From positions 124,001 through 188,000 of the forward strand of contig NZ_JAVBXD010000004.1 of assembly GCF_030756675.1 (NCBI RefSeq): a DNA stretch of 64,000 bases, read 5' to 3'. A program made the translations under genes and the position numbers. A model generated the notes under the pieces. The model did not search any database and was not told the DNA's origin. It saw only the letters and a program-made list of their open reading frames with translations. This DNA is from Bacillus multifaciens (GTDB lineage Bacteria > Bacillota > Bacilli > Bacillales > Bacillaceae_G). Of the stretch, positions 53,256 through 61,804 are shown piece by piece (within the stretch, counting starts at the first letter, position 1; every line of letters starts with the position of its first letter).

Positions 53256-54680
53256 CTACGTCCCCTGCCTTATCAAAGAATTTCTCTTTCTGATTTTTTC
53301 TATCCCATCTATAATAAGCTTCTTCATATCTCTATCTAGAGTAAAAATGAGCACAACTATTAGAATAACATTTAAAATCATTGCAATAACAACGTAAGTC
53401 CCTAATATATACTGTATAACCACAAATGGAAAACAAAAATAACACATATAAGGAATAATAACTTCTTTTATAATCTTCATCCTTATTTCATTCACTGCTA
53501 TATATCCTACTAAGGCAACAATTTCTAATAGGATTGCTGCATATGCTGCTCCATTTATTCCATACGCTAAACTTAAAATATAAAATGCAATTCCTCCAAC
53601 AATAAGCACTAGGAATTGTATCATTGTTCGTCTCATTTGTTGTCCCTTTGTCGTTAATCCATCTGCAATCGCTATATTTATACTTTGTAAAACAATAAGA
53701 AATGCTAATATTTTTAATGGCAACACCGCTTGATCCCATTCACTGTCAAATAATATAGAAATAAAATACGGAGCGAAATAATATATAAAAATCGTTGTTC
53801 CCATCCCTACAATCGTCATACATTTCATTTGCAATATATTTAGTTTCGTATGTTTTTCTATGTCATTCTGACTGAAATTTCTAAACAGAACAGGAAAAAA
53901 AGCACCTGCAATTACTCCCGGCATTTGGTATAAAGCTGCTGGTATTCGGTATGCAACCATAAAAATACCAATCAGTGTAAAAGATAGTGTGTGCTTTAAT
54001 ATTATTGGCCCTAATTGTGGTATAATCATAATCAATAAACCACTCATTAAAAATGGGACAAGTTGATGAAAGAGTTGCTTTTGCCAGGCACCATTTAATT
54101 GCAACTTTATTTTTCTGCATACTAAATACAAGCTATTTATACCGCCAATAATATAAGCTAAACCATATAAAAATACTGTCACATATGGTTTAAATTGAAA
54201 ATACGCACATACAATTGTTATTATCATTAAGAACACCGCTGCAAAAATTTTAATTGCAGCAATATACTTCATCTCTTCTATTAATTGAAAATATGTAACT
54301 CCGATACTTTGTAATGTAAGACCAATTAGCATAGAAAATAATAAACCTTCCAATATATTAACAAATTCTTTTTCATTATAAAAAATATGAATACCTACAT
54401 AGCAAATAATACAATTAACTATCAAAAAAATGATTCTGCTTTTTACATAAGAAGAAACAAGAATATTAAAATTTTCTTCCTGCTTTACTCCTTCTTGAAG
54501 AAAAGTATTGCTTATACCCAAGTCGGTAAAGAAAAACATAATCATCGTAACCCCTAATGAAACACTAAACATTCCATAATTTTTGGCACCTAAAAAATTG
54601 GCTAAGACAATTAAACTCATTGCGTTTAAAAGATTGGCAAATATTGTGCTATAAAATAAATGAATAATATTTTTTAACAT
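53256..54680 (-). CDS. Wzx-type flippase (polysaccharide export, MATE-like)
   Basis: A 474-aa protein with 12-14 predicted membrane segments, starting MLKNIIHLFYSTIFANLLNA, with YGMFSVSLGVTMIMFF and AYRIPAALYQMPGVIAGAFFPVLF. These are the features of the MOP/PST flippase that moves undecaprenyl-linked units. The ATG after GGAGTGGG is preferred to one seven codons upstream. Confidence 0.88.
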   Translation of the reverse strand: MLKNIIHLFYSTIFANLLNAMSLIVLANFLGAKNYGMFSVSLGVTMIMFFFTDLGISNTFLQEGVKQEENFNILVSSYVKSRIIFLIVNCIICYVGIHIFYNEKEFVNILEGLLFSMLIGLTLQSIGVTYFQLIEEMKYIAAIKIFAAVFLMIITIVCAYFQFKPYVTVFLYGLAYIIGGINSLYLVCRKIKLQLNGAWQKQLFHQLVPFLMSGLLIMIIPQLGPIILKHTLSFTLIGIFMVAYRIPAALYQMPGVIAGAFFPVLFRNFSQNDIEKHTKLNILQMKCMTIVGMGTTIFIYYFAPYFISILFDSEWDQAVLPLKILAFLIVLQSINIAIADGLTTKGQQMRRTMIQFLVLIVGGIAFYILSLAYGINGAAYAAILLEIVALVGYIAVNEIRMKIIKEVIIPYMCYFCFPFVVIQYILGTYVVIAMILNVILIVVLIFTLDRDMKKLIIDGIEKIRKRNSLIRQGT

Positions 54681-54732
54681 ACCTAATTTCCCACTCCGCA
54701 TCTGTATAATCTGTATCTGTTAACATATAAAT

Positions 54733-54851
54733 TCACCATGAACCTGAAGATAAATCATCCCAAATAGCTACTTTATAATGATTTTCTAATAACTCATCCA
54801 CAATGTGAAAACCAATAATACCAAACCTCTTGTTGCAAGTACTTTTTCCAC
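54733..54851 (-). pseudogene. Remnant of an NAD-dependent sugar epimerase
   Basis: A possible start GTG with GGG upstream gives EKVLATRG; after a one-base frame change the sequence reads GIIGFHIVDELLENHYKVAI and WDDLSSGSW then TGA. This is the Rossmann start of a GalE-like epimerase (VTGGxGxIGxHxVDxLLxxxxxVxxxDDLSSG) with about 270 residues lost. It sits between the sugar transferase and wzx genes in operon orientation. Confidence 0.7.
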
Positions 54852-54861
54852 CCTATTATTC

Positions 54862-55500
54862 TTATCTTGCACCATATCCATTACATAAAATGAATATAGT
54901 TCTACAAACAATTTGAATTTCAAACCAACATGTTCTATTTTGTATATAATACAAATCGTATTGTAATTTTGTTTTAGGATTAAGCTCATATCCCCCATTA
55001 ATCTGAGCCCATCCTGTTAAACCCGGTTTTACACATAAACGATATCGAAACTCTGGAATATCCCTTTCAAACTTTTCATAGAAAAACTCTCTTTCCGGTC
55101 TAGGACCAACAAACGACATATCTCCCTTTACTATATTTATAAGTTGCGGCAATTCATCAATCCTCGTTTTCCGTATAAATTGACCTACCTTTGTAATTCG
55201 TTCATCATTTTGACTCGCCCATTGCGGTCCATCTTTTTCTGCATTTAAAACCATTGAACGCAGCTTTAAAATATTAAATCTTCTTCCCCCCACTCCTAAA
55301 CGCTCTTGAAAAAACAAGGGTGAACCAGGTGATTCTAACGGAATAATGATGCAACATAACAATAAAAGCGGCAAAGATAACACAAGTAATAAAAGTGCAC
55401 ATACAATATCTGTTATGCGCTTTATGTTTCGATAAAAAAGTGAAGCATTTTCATGGATTGGAGCAGTATAAAGTTTAGCTTCATTCGTTTCATGAAACAT
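54862..55500 (-). CDS. Undecaprenyl-phosphate sugar-1-phosphate transferase
   Basis: A 212-aa initiating transferase: membrane helix DIVCALLLLVLSLPLLLLCC, then FFQERLGVGGRRFNILKLRSM, ITKVGQFIRKTRIDELPQL, INIVKGDMSFVGPRPE and KPGLTGWAQINGGYEL. All core motifs of the bacterial sugar transferase domain are intact. It starts polymer synthesis by loading the first sugar phosphate on the lipid carrier. GGGGGA before the ATG. Confidence 0.95.
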   Translation of the reverse strand: MFHETNEAKLYTAPIHENASLFYRNIKRITDIVCALLLLVLSLPLLLLCCIIIPLESPGSPLFFQERLGVGGRRFNILKLRSMVLNAEKDGPQWASQNDERITKVGQFIRKTRIDELPQLINIVKGDMSFVGPRPEREFFYEKFERDIPEFRYRLCVKPGLTGWAQINGGYELNPKTKLQYDLYYIQNRTCWFEIQIVCRTIFILCNGYGAR

Positions 55501-55521
55501 AGAATCATTCCCCCAAAAAAT

Positions 55522-56136
55522 TTAAGAATATAGCATTGTTCCAAGAAAGATACTCTTATTACGCTCCATTTTCTTTTTCACATGCACGATATCTCTAAGT
55601 GAATCTTTGTTTCTTTTGACTGCTAATAAAACTCCCTCACACTTCTTTGTAATTATTTGTGATCCAGGTGCCTCCAATGTTTCAGCTGTATAAAATAAAA
55701 TGTAATCAAATATTTGTTTCCATTCTTCAATGAAACTATCTATCACTTCTAAGGATAATAATTTCGTTGAATCATCTATACTTTTCTTTGCTGGTATACA
55801 ATATAAATGACTAGAAATCTTACTCACACAACATTCATAGTCTATTTTTGTCTGTACTAATAAATCCTGTACAGTAACTGAAGAATCCATAGATAAGAAC
55901 TCATGCAACTTAGGAGTGTGCAAATTCATATCGACAAGTAAAGTTCGTTTGTGCATTTCAGCAAAAGCAAATCCTAAATTTACGATAATAGGCGCTATAT
56001 CTCCTCGATCTTTCACTGACGTTATTGTTAATAATTTCAGGTCATATGTCTGAATATTATTACAAATCGTATAAAACTGCTCTTTTAACGCAATATTAGA
56101 AGGATCAAATTGAAATCGTTTCCTTACCTTAAACAT
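55522..56136 (-). CDS. BY-kinase-like protein (CpsD/YveL type) with degenerate Walker A
   Basis: A 204-aa product starting MFKVRKRFQF after GGGGTGAG and overlapping the CpsC-like gene by 8 bases. Walker A', LLVDMNLHTPKLHEFL, is present (Asp 69), and the distal strand FDYILFYTAETLEAPGS corresponds to Walker B. But the Walker A stretch, residues 39-55, reads TSVKDRGDIAPIIVNLG instead of TSxxPGEGKST: K and S/T are lost. The C-terminus ends LYS with no tyrosine cluster. It is probably not an active kinase and may only bind its CpsC-type partner. Confidence 0.85.
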   Translation of the reverse strand: MFKVRKRFQFDPSNIALKEQFYTICNNIQTYDLKLLTITSVKDRGDIAPIIVNLGFAFAEMHKRTLLVDMNLHTPKLHEFLSMDSSVTVQDLLVQTKIDYECCVSKISSHLYCIPAKKSIDDSTKLLSLEVIDSFIEEWKQIFDYILFYTAETLEAPGSQIITKKCEGVLLAVKRNKDSLRDIVHVKKKMERNKSIFLGTMLYS

Positions 56137-56869
56137 CAACACTCTCACCCCTATATATAGAATTCTTCTCATGTACGTTATTCTGTCTATATTTTTTTTG
56201 CTTTGTACATATATACCCTAAAAACAATAAATCAGTGCCATTTTCCAAATCATATTCATTGTAGATTTTGTCATCAAAATATTCTCTTAAAATAGCTAAT
56301 GTAATACCGATAAATATCCCAATAATTATAGAAATCGGAAGTATAAACATATACTTTGGAAACAGTTTTTCAACCTCTTCATTTACTACCGTATCAGATA
56401 AAATCTTCACTCCCTCAAAATTTGTATATTGCTTAAATCGCTCTTGTGATTGGTTTGCCAAAGAATTTGTGATTTCTTTCACTAATTTAGGATTAGAATC
56501 TTTAGTAGTCACTGTAATAATTTGCGAATTATCAGTATTCATAACAGAAATTTGCTTTGCTAATTCATAACTGGAACGTTTTAATCCTAATTCTTTTTTT
56601 ACTGCCGCTATAATTAATGGACTTTTTATAATATCTACATAAGAAGTTACAAGCTGTTTATTTTCTTGTGTTTTGTTCACTCCATTCTCTTTATTAAATT
56701 GATCTAAGTTCCCAATAAGTACTTGAATCGAATACTGATATACCGGCTTCAATACATAAGTGGTTGTTCCCATAACGAAAGCCACTATAAAACAGGAAGT
56801 TATACAAATCGTAAATATCCGTTTTCGTAATATTCCCCTCAATTCTCTTATATCCATGATTTCTTTCAA
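56129..56869 (-). CDS. Wzz/CpsC-like chain-length determinant
   Basis: About 246 aa with two membrane helices (IFTICITSCFIVAFVMGTTTYVL and MFILPISIIIGIFIGITLAIL) enclosing an extracellular domain with KPVYQYSIQVLIGN. This is the Gram-positive Wzz layout that controls chain length with a BY-kinase. The TTG after AAAGGTGG was chosen; an ATG four codons later is possible. Confidence 0.88.
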   Translation of the reverse strand: MKEIMDIRELRGILRKRIFTICITSCFIVAFVMGTTTYVLKPVYQYSIQVLIGNLDQFNKENGVNKTQENKQLVTSYVDIIKSPLIIAAVKKELGLKRSSYELAKQISVMNTDNSQIITVTTKDSNPKLVKEITNSLANQSQERFKQYTNFEGVKILSDTVVNEEVEKLFPKYMFILPISIIIGIFIGITLAILREYFDDKIYNEYDLENGTDLLFLGYICTKQKKYRQNNVHEKNSIYRGESVDV

Positions 56870-56922
56870 AAATCCCACCACCTTTTATAGCTTAAAGAAT
56901 CCATTTCTATACAAATTTTTAA

Positions 56923-58071
56923 CTATATACTTTTCCTATACTGCTTTGTTCCTTTGGTTATATAATTTCCAACCGCCGTTATAGGTTTTTCAATAAATAC
57001 ATACGCAAGTGATGCAATTATAAAAGAGAAAAGAAAAGATATAAAAAGAATAACCCCTACTGGTAACTGTCCATAAAAGATATATATGAAAGAAAATAAT
57101 GAAATTGCATGATATAAATAAAGACTGTAAGAAATTTTACCGAGGTAGTTAAAATATTTATGGGACAAAAATAATGAAAAAAATGATGAAGACATGCTTA
57201 AAATAATAAACATACAAGCCCCCAGAGAAACTACATAATTTCGAAATAAAAAATTGTTTAACAATGGATACTCTCCAATAATCCCTTCATATAGATACAA
57301 AATTATTGCAATGGTAAATAGAATAAACTTTATAAATGCTGATTTCTTACTATAATACATAGTTAACTGATCTTTATATTTTGCTAATAATGCTCCTAGT
57401 AAGAACAATACAGAATAATGTAGAGTCATTGTATAACTTGTAATTGTTAACGTAGAATGGAATAGAATTAAACAGCCAATCGAAACTAAGTTCACACTGA
57501 ACAGTAATATTACCGAGTAACGAAATGTATTCCTAAAAAAGAAAATTAACAAAACAGGGAATATAATCGAAATTCTCATTTCATGAACAAGTGACCAAAT
57601 GACATTATTATATGCATCTGTGTTGTACACACCAATAAATAAAAGATGCTGTAAAATTAAGGTCGGTGATGAAACTGTTGTCCATGATTTATTAAACCAT
57701 TGACTCAAAGAAGAAATTCCATAATCACTAAACATAAATTGACATATAATCGCAGCGAATAGAGCAACGACATAAGGGATATAGATTCTACAAAATCTCT
57801 TGAGGAAATAAACACAATAACTCAATTGACTAGAATAAATCGATTTATATAACACAAATCCACTTAAAATGAAAAAGAAAACAACTGATTCGTTACCACT
57901 GCTAAATATAATCCTAGCTGGTGTTTCTTTTAGTAAAAATATTAAAAATGGTCCATTTTCTTCATAATGATAATTCTCATAAACAGAAAAAATCATAAAA
58001 TGATGACCAATTACTACAAAAAGCGCAGCAAGTCCCCTTAAGGAATCAAGTTCTTTATATCGTTCTTCCAT
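56923..58071 (-). CDS. Acyltransferase 3 family membrane protein
   Basis: A 382-aa protein with about ten membrane segments, starting MEERYKELDSLRGLAALFVV (with the catalytic-type His in VIGHHFM). FFFILSGFVLYKS and SYSLYLYHAISLF are family motifs. Such proteins O-acetylate surface sugars. First gene of the operon; GGTAACGGAG before the ATG. Confidence 0.9.
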   Translation of the reverse strand: MEERYKELDSLRGLAALFVVIGHHFMIFSVYENYHYEENGPFLIFLLKETPARIIFSSGNESVVFFFILSGFVLYKSIYSSQLSYCVYFLKRFCRIYIPYVVALFAAIICQFMFSDYGISSLSQWFNKSWTTVSSPTLILQHLLFIGVYNTDAYNNVIWSLVHEMRISIIFPVLLIFFFRNTFRYSVILLFSVNLVSIGCLILFHSTLTITSYTMTLHYSVLFLLGALLAKYKDQLTMYYSKKSAFIKFILFTIAIILYLYEGIIGEYPLLNNFLFRNYVVSLGACMFIILSMSSSFFSLFLSHKYFNYLGKISYSLYLYHAISLFSFIYIFYGQLPVGVILFISFLFSFIIASLAYVFIEKPITAVGNYITKGTKQYRKSI

Positions 58072-58218
58072 ATCTCCGTTACCTCTATCTCTCTTAAAAT
58101 GAACAAAACATGTATACAAGCCAACTTTATATATATTTATATATCCCTACCCATTTTTATTCCTTTTAGATATGCATAACCATTACCATATTTATATTTT
58201 TCTCTCCCTCTCAAAAAC

Positions 58219-58269
58219 ACAGAAGAGGATTTCAAAAAAATCCATTTTTTTGAAATCCTCTTCTTTTTT
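58219..58269 (-). terminator. Strong terminator of the GNAT gene
   Basis: 20-bp perfect stem AGAAGAGGATTTCAAAAAAA with its complement, followed by T run on the minus strand. Confidence 0.9.
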
Positions 58270-58277
58270 ATATTTTT

Positions 58278-58706
58278 CTATATTTCCTTATGAAATGAAT
58301 AACTCACCTTCTCATACCCTTCTCTCTCATAAAAACGATGTGCATCTACTCTTAAAAACGCTGAGGTTAGTACGACACAAGAACAATCATTTTCTTTTCC
58401 CCACTCCTCAATATACGAGAGTAGTTTTTCTCCATGTCCTTTTGAACGATGTGCTTCTGCTGTAACAAGATCATATATAAAAACGTGTTTCTTATTATAA
58501 AAATTTGTACAAATTGCCGTACCTGCTAAGCACATCACTTCCCCTTCACTATTATATAAAGAAAATAGCCGATAATTTTCTTCTTTCATCCTTTCTAAAA
58601 GAGACAGCGCTTCTTCTAGAGAAAGTTTTGGCCGTAGTTGTTGTAATACAGGTAACACCTTACGAAATTCTTCCTCTGTTTTTACCTCGTGTACACATGT
58701 ATTCAT
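58278..58706 (-). CDS. GNAT family N-acetyltransferase
   Basis: A 142-aa GNAT starting MNTCVHEVKTEEEFRKVL after GGAGGG. Loop LVTAEAHRSKGHGEKLLSYI (RSKGHG at the acetyl-CoA site) and DAHRFYEREGYEKVSY. It is divergent from the MocR-type regulator, which may control it. Confidence 0.85.
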   Translation of the reverse strand: MNTCVHEVKTEEEFRKVLPVLQQLRPKLSLEEALSLLERMKEENYRLFSLYNSEGEVMCLAGTAICTNFYNKKHVFIYDLVTAEAHRSKGHGEKLLSYIEEWGKENDCSCVVLTSAFLRVDAHRFYEREGYEKVSYSFHKEI

Positions 58707-58834
58707 ATTCTTTCCCTCCAACTATTTATCAAAAATTCAAAATGTTTTATGATTATTATTATAAAAATCATATGCCTCTTTTATAAGTGACAGTTTTATT
58801 CTTTTTTACAAGGGCAGTTTGAAAGGTGATAACA

Positions 58835-60229
58835 ATGGAGTTTACAATCCCCTTAGACTCAAATAATAAAATACCTCTTTACATCCAAATTTATAACTAT
58901 ATAAAAAAAGAAATCTTGCAAGGAAATATTGAAGCGGGTAGTCGTCTCCCATCTCATCGGAATTTATCTTTGCAGCTTAATGTAAGCCGTAATACAGTGG
59001 AATTTTCATATCAACAGTTAATAGCTGAAGGATATGTAGAAAGTAAACATAGACGTGGTTTATTTGTGGCGAGTATAGATTACGATATGATTCGAACAAC
59101 AAATAATAAAAATATAATAAATAAAAGAAAATCTGTTCAGGAGAATTTCCGTTTCGATTTCAGTCACGGAAGCATAGATACCTCTTCCTTTCCATTGTCT
59201 ACTTGGAAAAAGGTCACAAATAATTGTCTCTTAGAATATGAGAATGATTTGTTTACAAAAGAAGACCCTCAAGGTGAATGGCAGCTCCGTTCTGAAATTT
59301 CTCGTTATCTCTACCAAGCACGCGGTGTTCAATCTACACCAGAACAAATTATTATTGGAGCGGGTACACAACCTCTTCTTTGGTTACTTTTGCAATTGTT
59401 TGGTAATGAATACACGTATGCAATGGAAAATCCGGGTTTTCACCGAGTAAGAGCTATAATACAAAGCTGCGGATTACATATACAACCCATTTCTCTAGAT
59501 GAAAAAGGGATTCATATTTCTTCTCTATATGAAAGTGAGGCAAATATCGTATATGTAACACCGTCTCATCAGTTTCCATACGGAATGATTATGCCACTTT
59601 CCCGCCGAATGGAACTACTAAAGTGGGCTAACGACATTAGCGGATACATTATAGAAGATGATTATGACGGTGAATTTCGTTATACCGGAAAACCTATTCC
59701 TTCCTTACAAGGATTAGATACAAATAGACGTGTTATTTATATGGGCACATTTTCGAAATCATTTTTACCTTCAATTCGAATGAGTTATATGGTTCTTCCA
59801 CAAGCCCTGCTAAAAACTTATCAACATGATGGCACTATCTTCAAGCAAACCGTCTCCAAAATACAACAACTCACGTTTGCAACATTTATGAGAGAGGGTT
59901 ATTGGAATCGACACTTGAATCGAATTCGCACTGTATATAAAAAGAAACATCAATTATTAGTACATACAATTCAGCAAGAAATGGGAACTCTTGTCGATAT
60001 CATAGGTTCTCAGTCAGGACTTCATATTGTATTACATGTTCATAATGGAAGGAATGAACAAGGGCTTATTGATATGGCAGCTGAACAAGGCGTAAAAGTA
60101 TATCCTTTATCTCCGTATGATATAGTAAATGATTTACAGAATGAGTCTTACGTTTTGATGGGATTTGGAGGGGTATCCATAACCGACATTCCCTGTGCCA
60201 TTCAGTTATTGAAGAAAGCCTGGTTTTAA
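58835..60229 (+). CDS. MocR-type regulator (GntR HTH fused to aminotransferase-like domain)
   Basis: A 464-aa protein: winged helix LPSHRNLSLQLNVSRNTVEFSY and GYVESKHRRGLFVA in the first 75 residues, then a fold-type I PLP domain with IIEDDYDGEFRY and Lys in YMGTFSKSFLPSIRM. Members sense amino compounds through PLP and control a divergent gene. AAAGGTGAT before the ATG at 58835. Confidence 0.92.
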   Translation: MEFTIPLDSNNKIPLYIQIYNYIKKEILQGNIEAGSRLPSHRNLSLQLNVSRNTVEFSYQQLIAEGYVESKHRRGLFVASIDYDMIRTTNNKNIINKRKSVQENFRFDFSHGSIDTSSFPLSTWKKVTNNCLLEYENDLFTKEDPQGEWQLRSEISRYLYQARGVQSTPEQIIIGAGTQPLLWLLLQLFGNEYTYAMENPGFHRVRAIIQSCGLHIQPISLDEKGIHISSLYESEANIVYVTPSHQFPYGMIMPLSRRMELLKWANDISGYIIEDDYDGEFRYTGKPIPSLQGLDTNRRVIYMGTFSKSFLPSIRMSYMVLPQALLKTYQHDGTIFKQTVSKIQQLTFATFMREGYWNRHLNRIRTVYKKKHQLLVHTIQQEMGTLVDIIGSQSGLHIVLHVHNGRNEQGLIDMAAEQGVKVYPLSPYDIVNDLQNESYVLMGFGGVSITDIPCAIQLLKKAWF

Positions 60230-60240
60230 GTAACATACAC

Positions 60241-60285
60241 AAAAAGTGCTGTAAACGATGTATTTCATCTGTTTAGAGCACTTTT
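60241..60285 (+). terminator. Terminator of the MocR gene
   Basis: Stem AAAAGTGCTGTAAACGATG / CATCTGTTTAGAGCACTTTT with small mismatches. Confidence 0.8.
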
Positions 60286-60390
60286 GTGGTTCTATCCTAT
60301 CACTTACCCACCCAAAACACCCCTATTTTACCTATAAATATTGTATAATAATTTTGAGTGAATATTTCGAAAAAGGAGACCGTATACGAT

Positions 60391-61269
60391 ATGATGCTAC
60401 AAACAATGTTTTCTTCTCCTATTTTACACATAGAAGAATTACATCCTGGCTACGAAGACCATGCAAGCAATGTATGGTTGGTAAAAACAAACTATGAAGA
60501 AGTCATTGTTCGCTCTTCTAAATTAAATGAAGAACCAAATAATGATTTTTGGTGGGGATGCAAACAATTATTCGGAATTGACCCACGACTTGTTCATGAT
60601 CTAGAAATCATCAATCATACACTCGGGCAATATACAACTCTTCCTATCCCCAAATTGTTACGTAAGTATGTACTAGATCGAGAGTACATTGTTGTCGAAA
60701 AACTAGAAGGACAAACGCTGCAATCCTTCATCAATCAGCCTGACTCTTTACTATATAACTTTGGAAAAGGTTTAGCTGAAATTCATCAATACAAAACAAA
60801 CTATGTTGGCAATCCATCTAGAACACATCAAATTCCATTACATAGCTTTCATCAACATATGATACAAACTAGCAAAGAACTTATAGAACGATTTCACTCA
60901 CATAATCCAAAAATTCATAATAGGTTAAAAGAATTTATTTCTCAAACTTCGTCTCTTCCCGTACCAAAAGAAGCATCATTTGTTCTTATCGATATGGATC
61001 CAACACAATTTTTAACAGATGGGCAAAAAATTACAGGACTTGTAGATACAGAAGCTTACGCTATTGGACCGCAAGAATTTGATTTGATTGGATTAGAATA
61101 TTTATTTACAAAAACAGAAGCTGCAGCATTTCGAAAAGGCTATGAAACTATCTCCCCTCTTCCAAGCTTGACACTATGCAGAGAACCATATCGATATTTA
61201 TATCGTTTACTGTCTGTTCAAGGAAATGTAGACCTAGACGAGTGGATGGAACACCCATCTTTCTTTTAA
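60391..61269 (+). CDS. Aminoglycoside phosphotransferase-like protein with altered catalytic loop
   Basis: A 292-aa kinase-fold protein starting MMLQTMFSSPILHIEELHPG after AAGGAGA. The catalytic loop reads VLIDMDPTQFLTD where relatives have HGDxxxxN, and the metal motif is GLVDTEAYAIGPQEFDLIGLEY. The His-to-Ile/Asp change and Gln for Asn make activity uncertain. Followed by a GNAT 36 bases later. Confidence 0.75.
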   Translation: MMLQTMFSSPILHIEELHPGYEDHASNVWLVKTNYEEVIVRSSKLNEEPNNDFWWGCKQLFGIDPRLVHDLEIINHTLGQYTTLPIPKLLRKYVLDREYIVVEKLEGQTLQSFINQPDSLLYNFGKGLAEIHQYKTNYVGNPSRTHQIPLHSFHQHMIQTSKELIERFHSHNPKIHNRLKEFISQTSSLPVPKEASFVLIDMDPTQFLTDGQKITGLVDTEAYAIGPQEFDLIGLEYLFTKTEAAAFRKGYETISPLPSLTLCREPYRYLYRLLSVQGNVDLDEWMEHPSFF

Positions 61270-61305
61270 TTATCAAACAACACAATATAAAAAGGAGAAT
61301 ACACT

Positions 61306-61722
61306 ATGCAAATTCAAAACAAATGGAGTAAGAAAGACAGCGATTATATTAGAAAACAACTCATTTCCTTCAATAACTCGCAAGTTTCAGAAAGTAAACC
61401 ATCACCTCTAAAAGACGTCTGTTTAACAATAAAAAATGAGAATGAAGAAATCGTAGCTGGTTTAATCGGTATTATTTTTTGGCAATGCCTACACGTTGAT
61501 ATTCTATGGGTCGATGATAGCCTGCGTCACCAAGGTTATGGTAGTAAACTTCTATTAGAAGCTGAACGAATAGCGAAAGAAACAGACTGTACGCTCATCA
61601 AACTTGATACTTTTAGTTTCCAAGCTCCTGAATTTTATAAAAAGCATGGCTATGAAGTATATGGTGTTATAGAAAATTTCCCAAAAGGACATACTCACTA
61701 TTACTTACAAAAAAGAATTTAA
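61306..61722 (+). CDS. GNAT family N-acetyltransferase
   Basis: A 138-aa GNAT: ILWVDDSLRHQGYGSKLLLEA and DTFSFQAPEFYKKHGYEVYG are typical of the small-molecule type. AAAGGAG before the ATG; in operon with the kinase-like gene. Confidence 0.88.
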   Translation: MQIQNKWSKKDSDYIRKQLISFNNSQVSESKPSPLKDVCLTIKNENEEIVAGLIGIIFWQCLHVDILWVDDSLRHQGYGSKLLLEAERIAKETDCTLIKLDTFSFQAPEFYKKHGYEVYGVIENFPKGHTHYYLQKRI

Positions 61723-61728
61723 TATACG

Positions 61729-61774
61729 AAAAGGATAGATAAAGCAGAGACCACTCTGCTTTATCTATCCTTTT
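61729..61774. terminator. Bidirectional terminator
   Basis: 21-bp perfect stem AAAAGGATAGATAAAGCAGAG with its complement, loop ACCAC, between the GNAT and alr genes. Confidence 0.93.
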
Positions 61775-61804
61775 CTTTGTTTCATATATAGAAAAAACCT
61801 TAAA

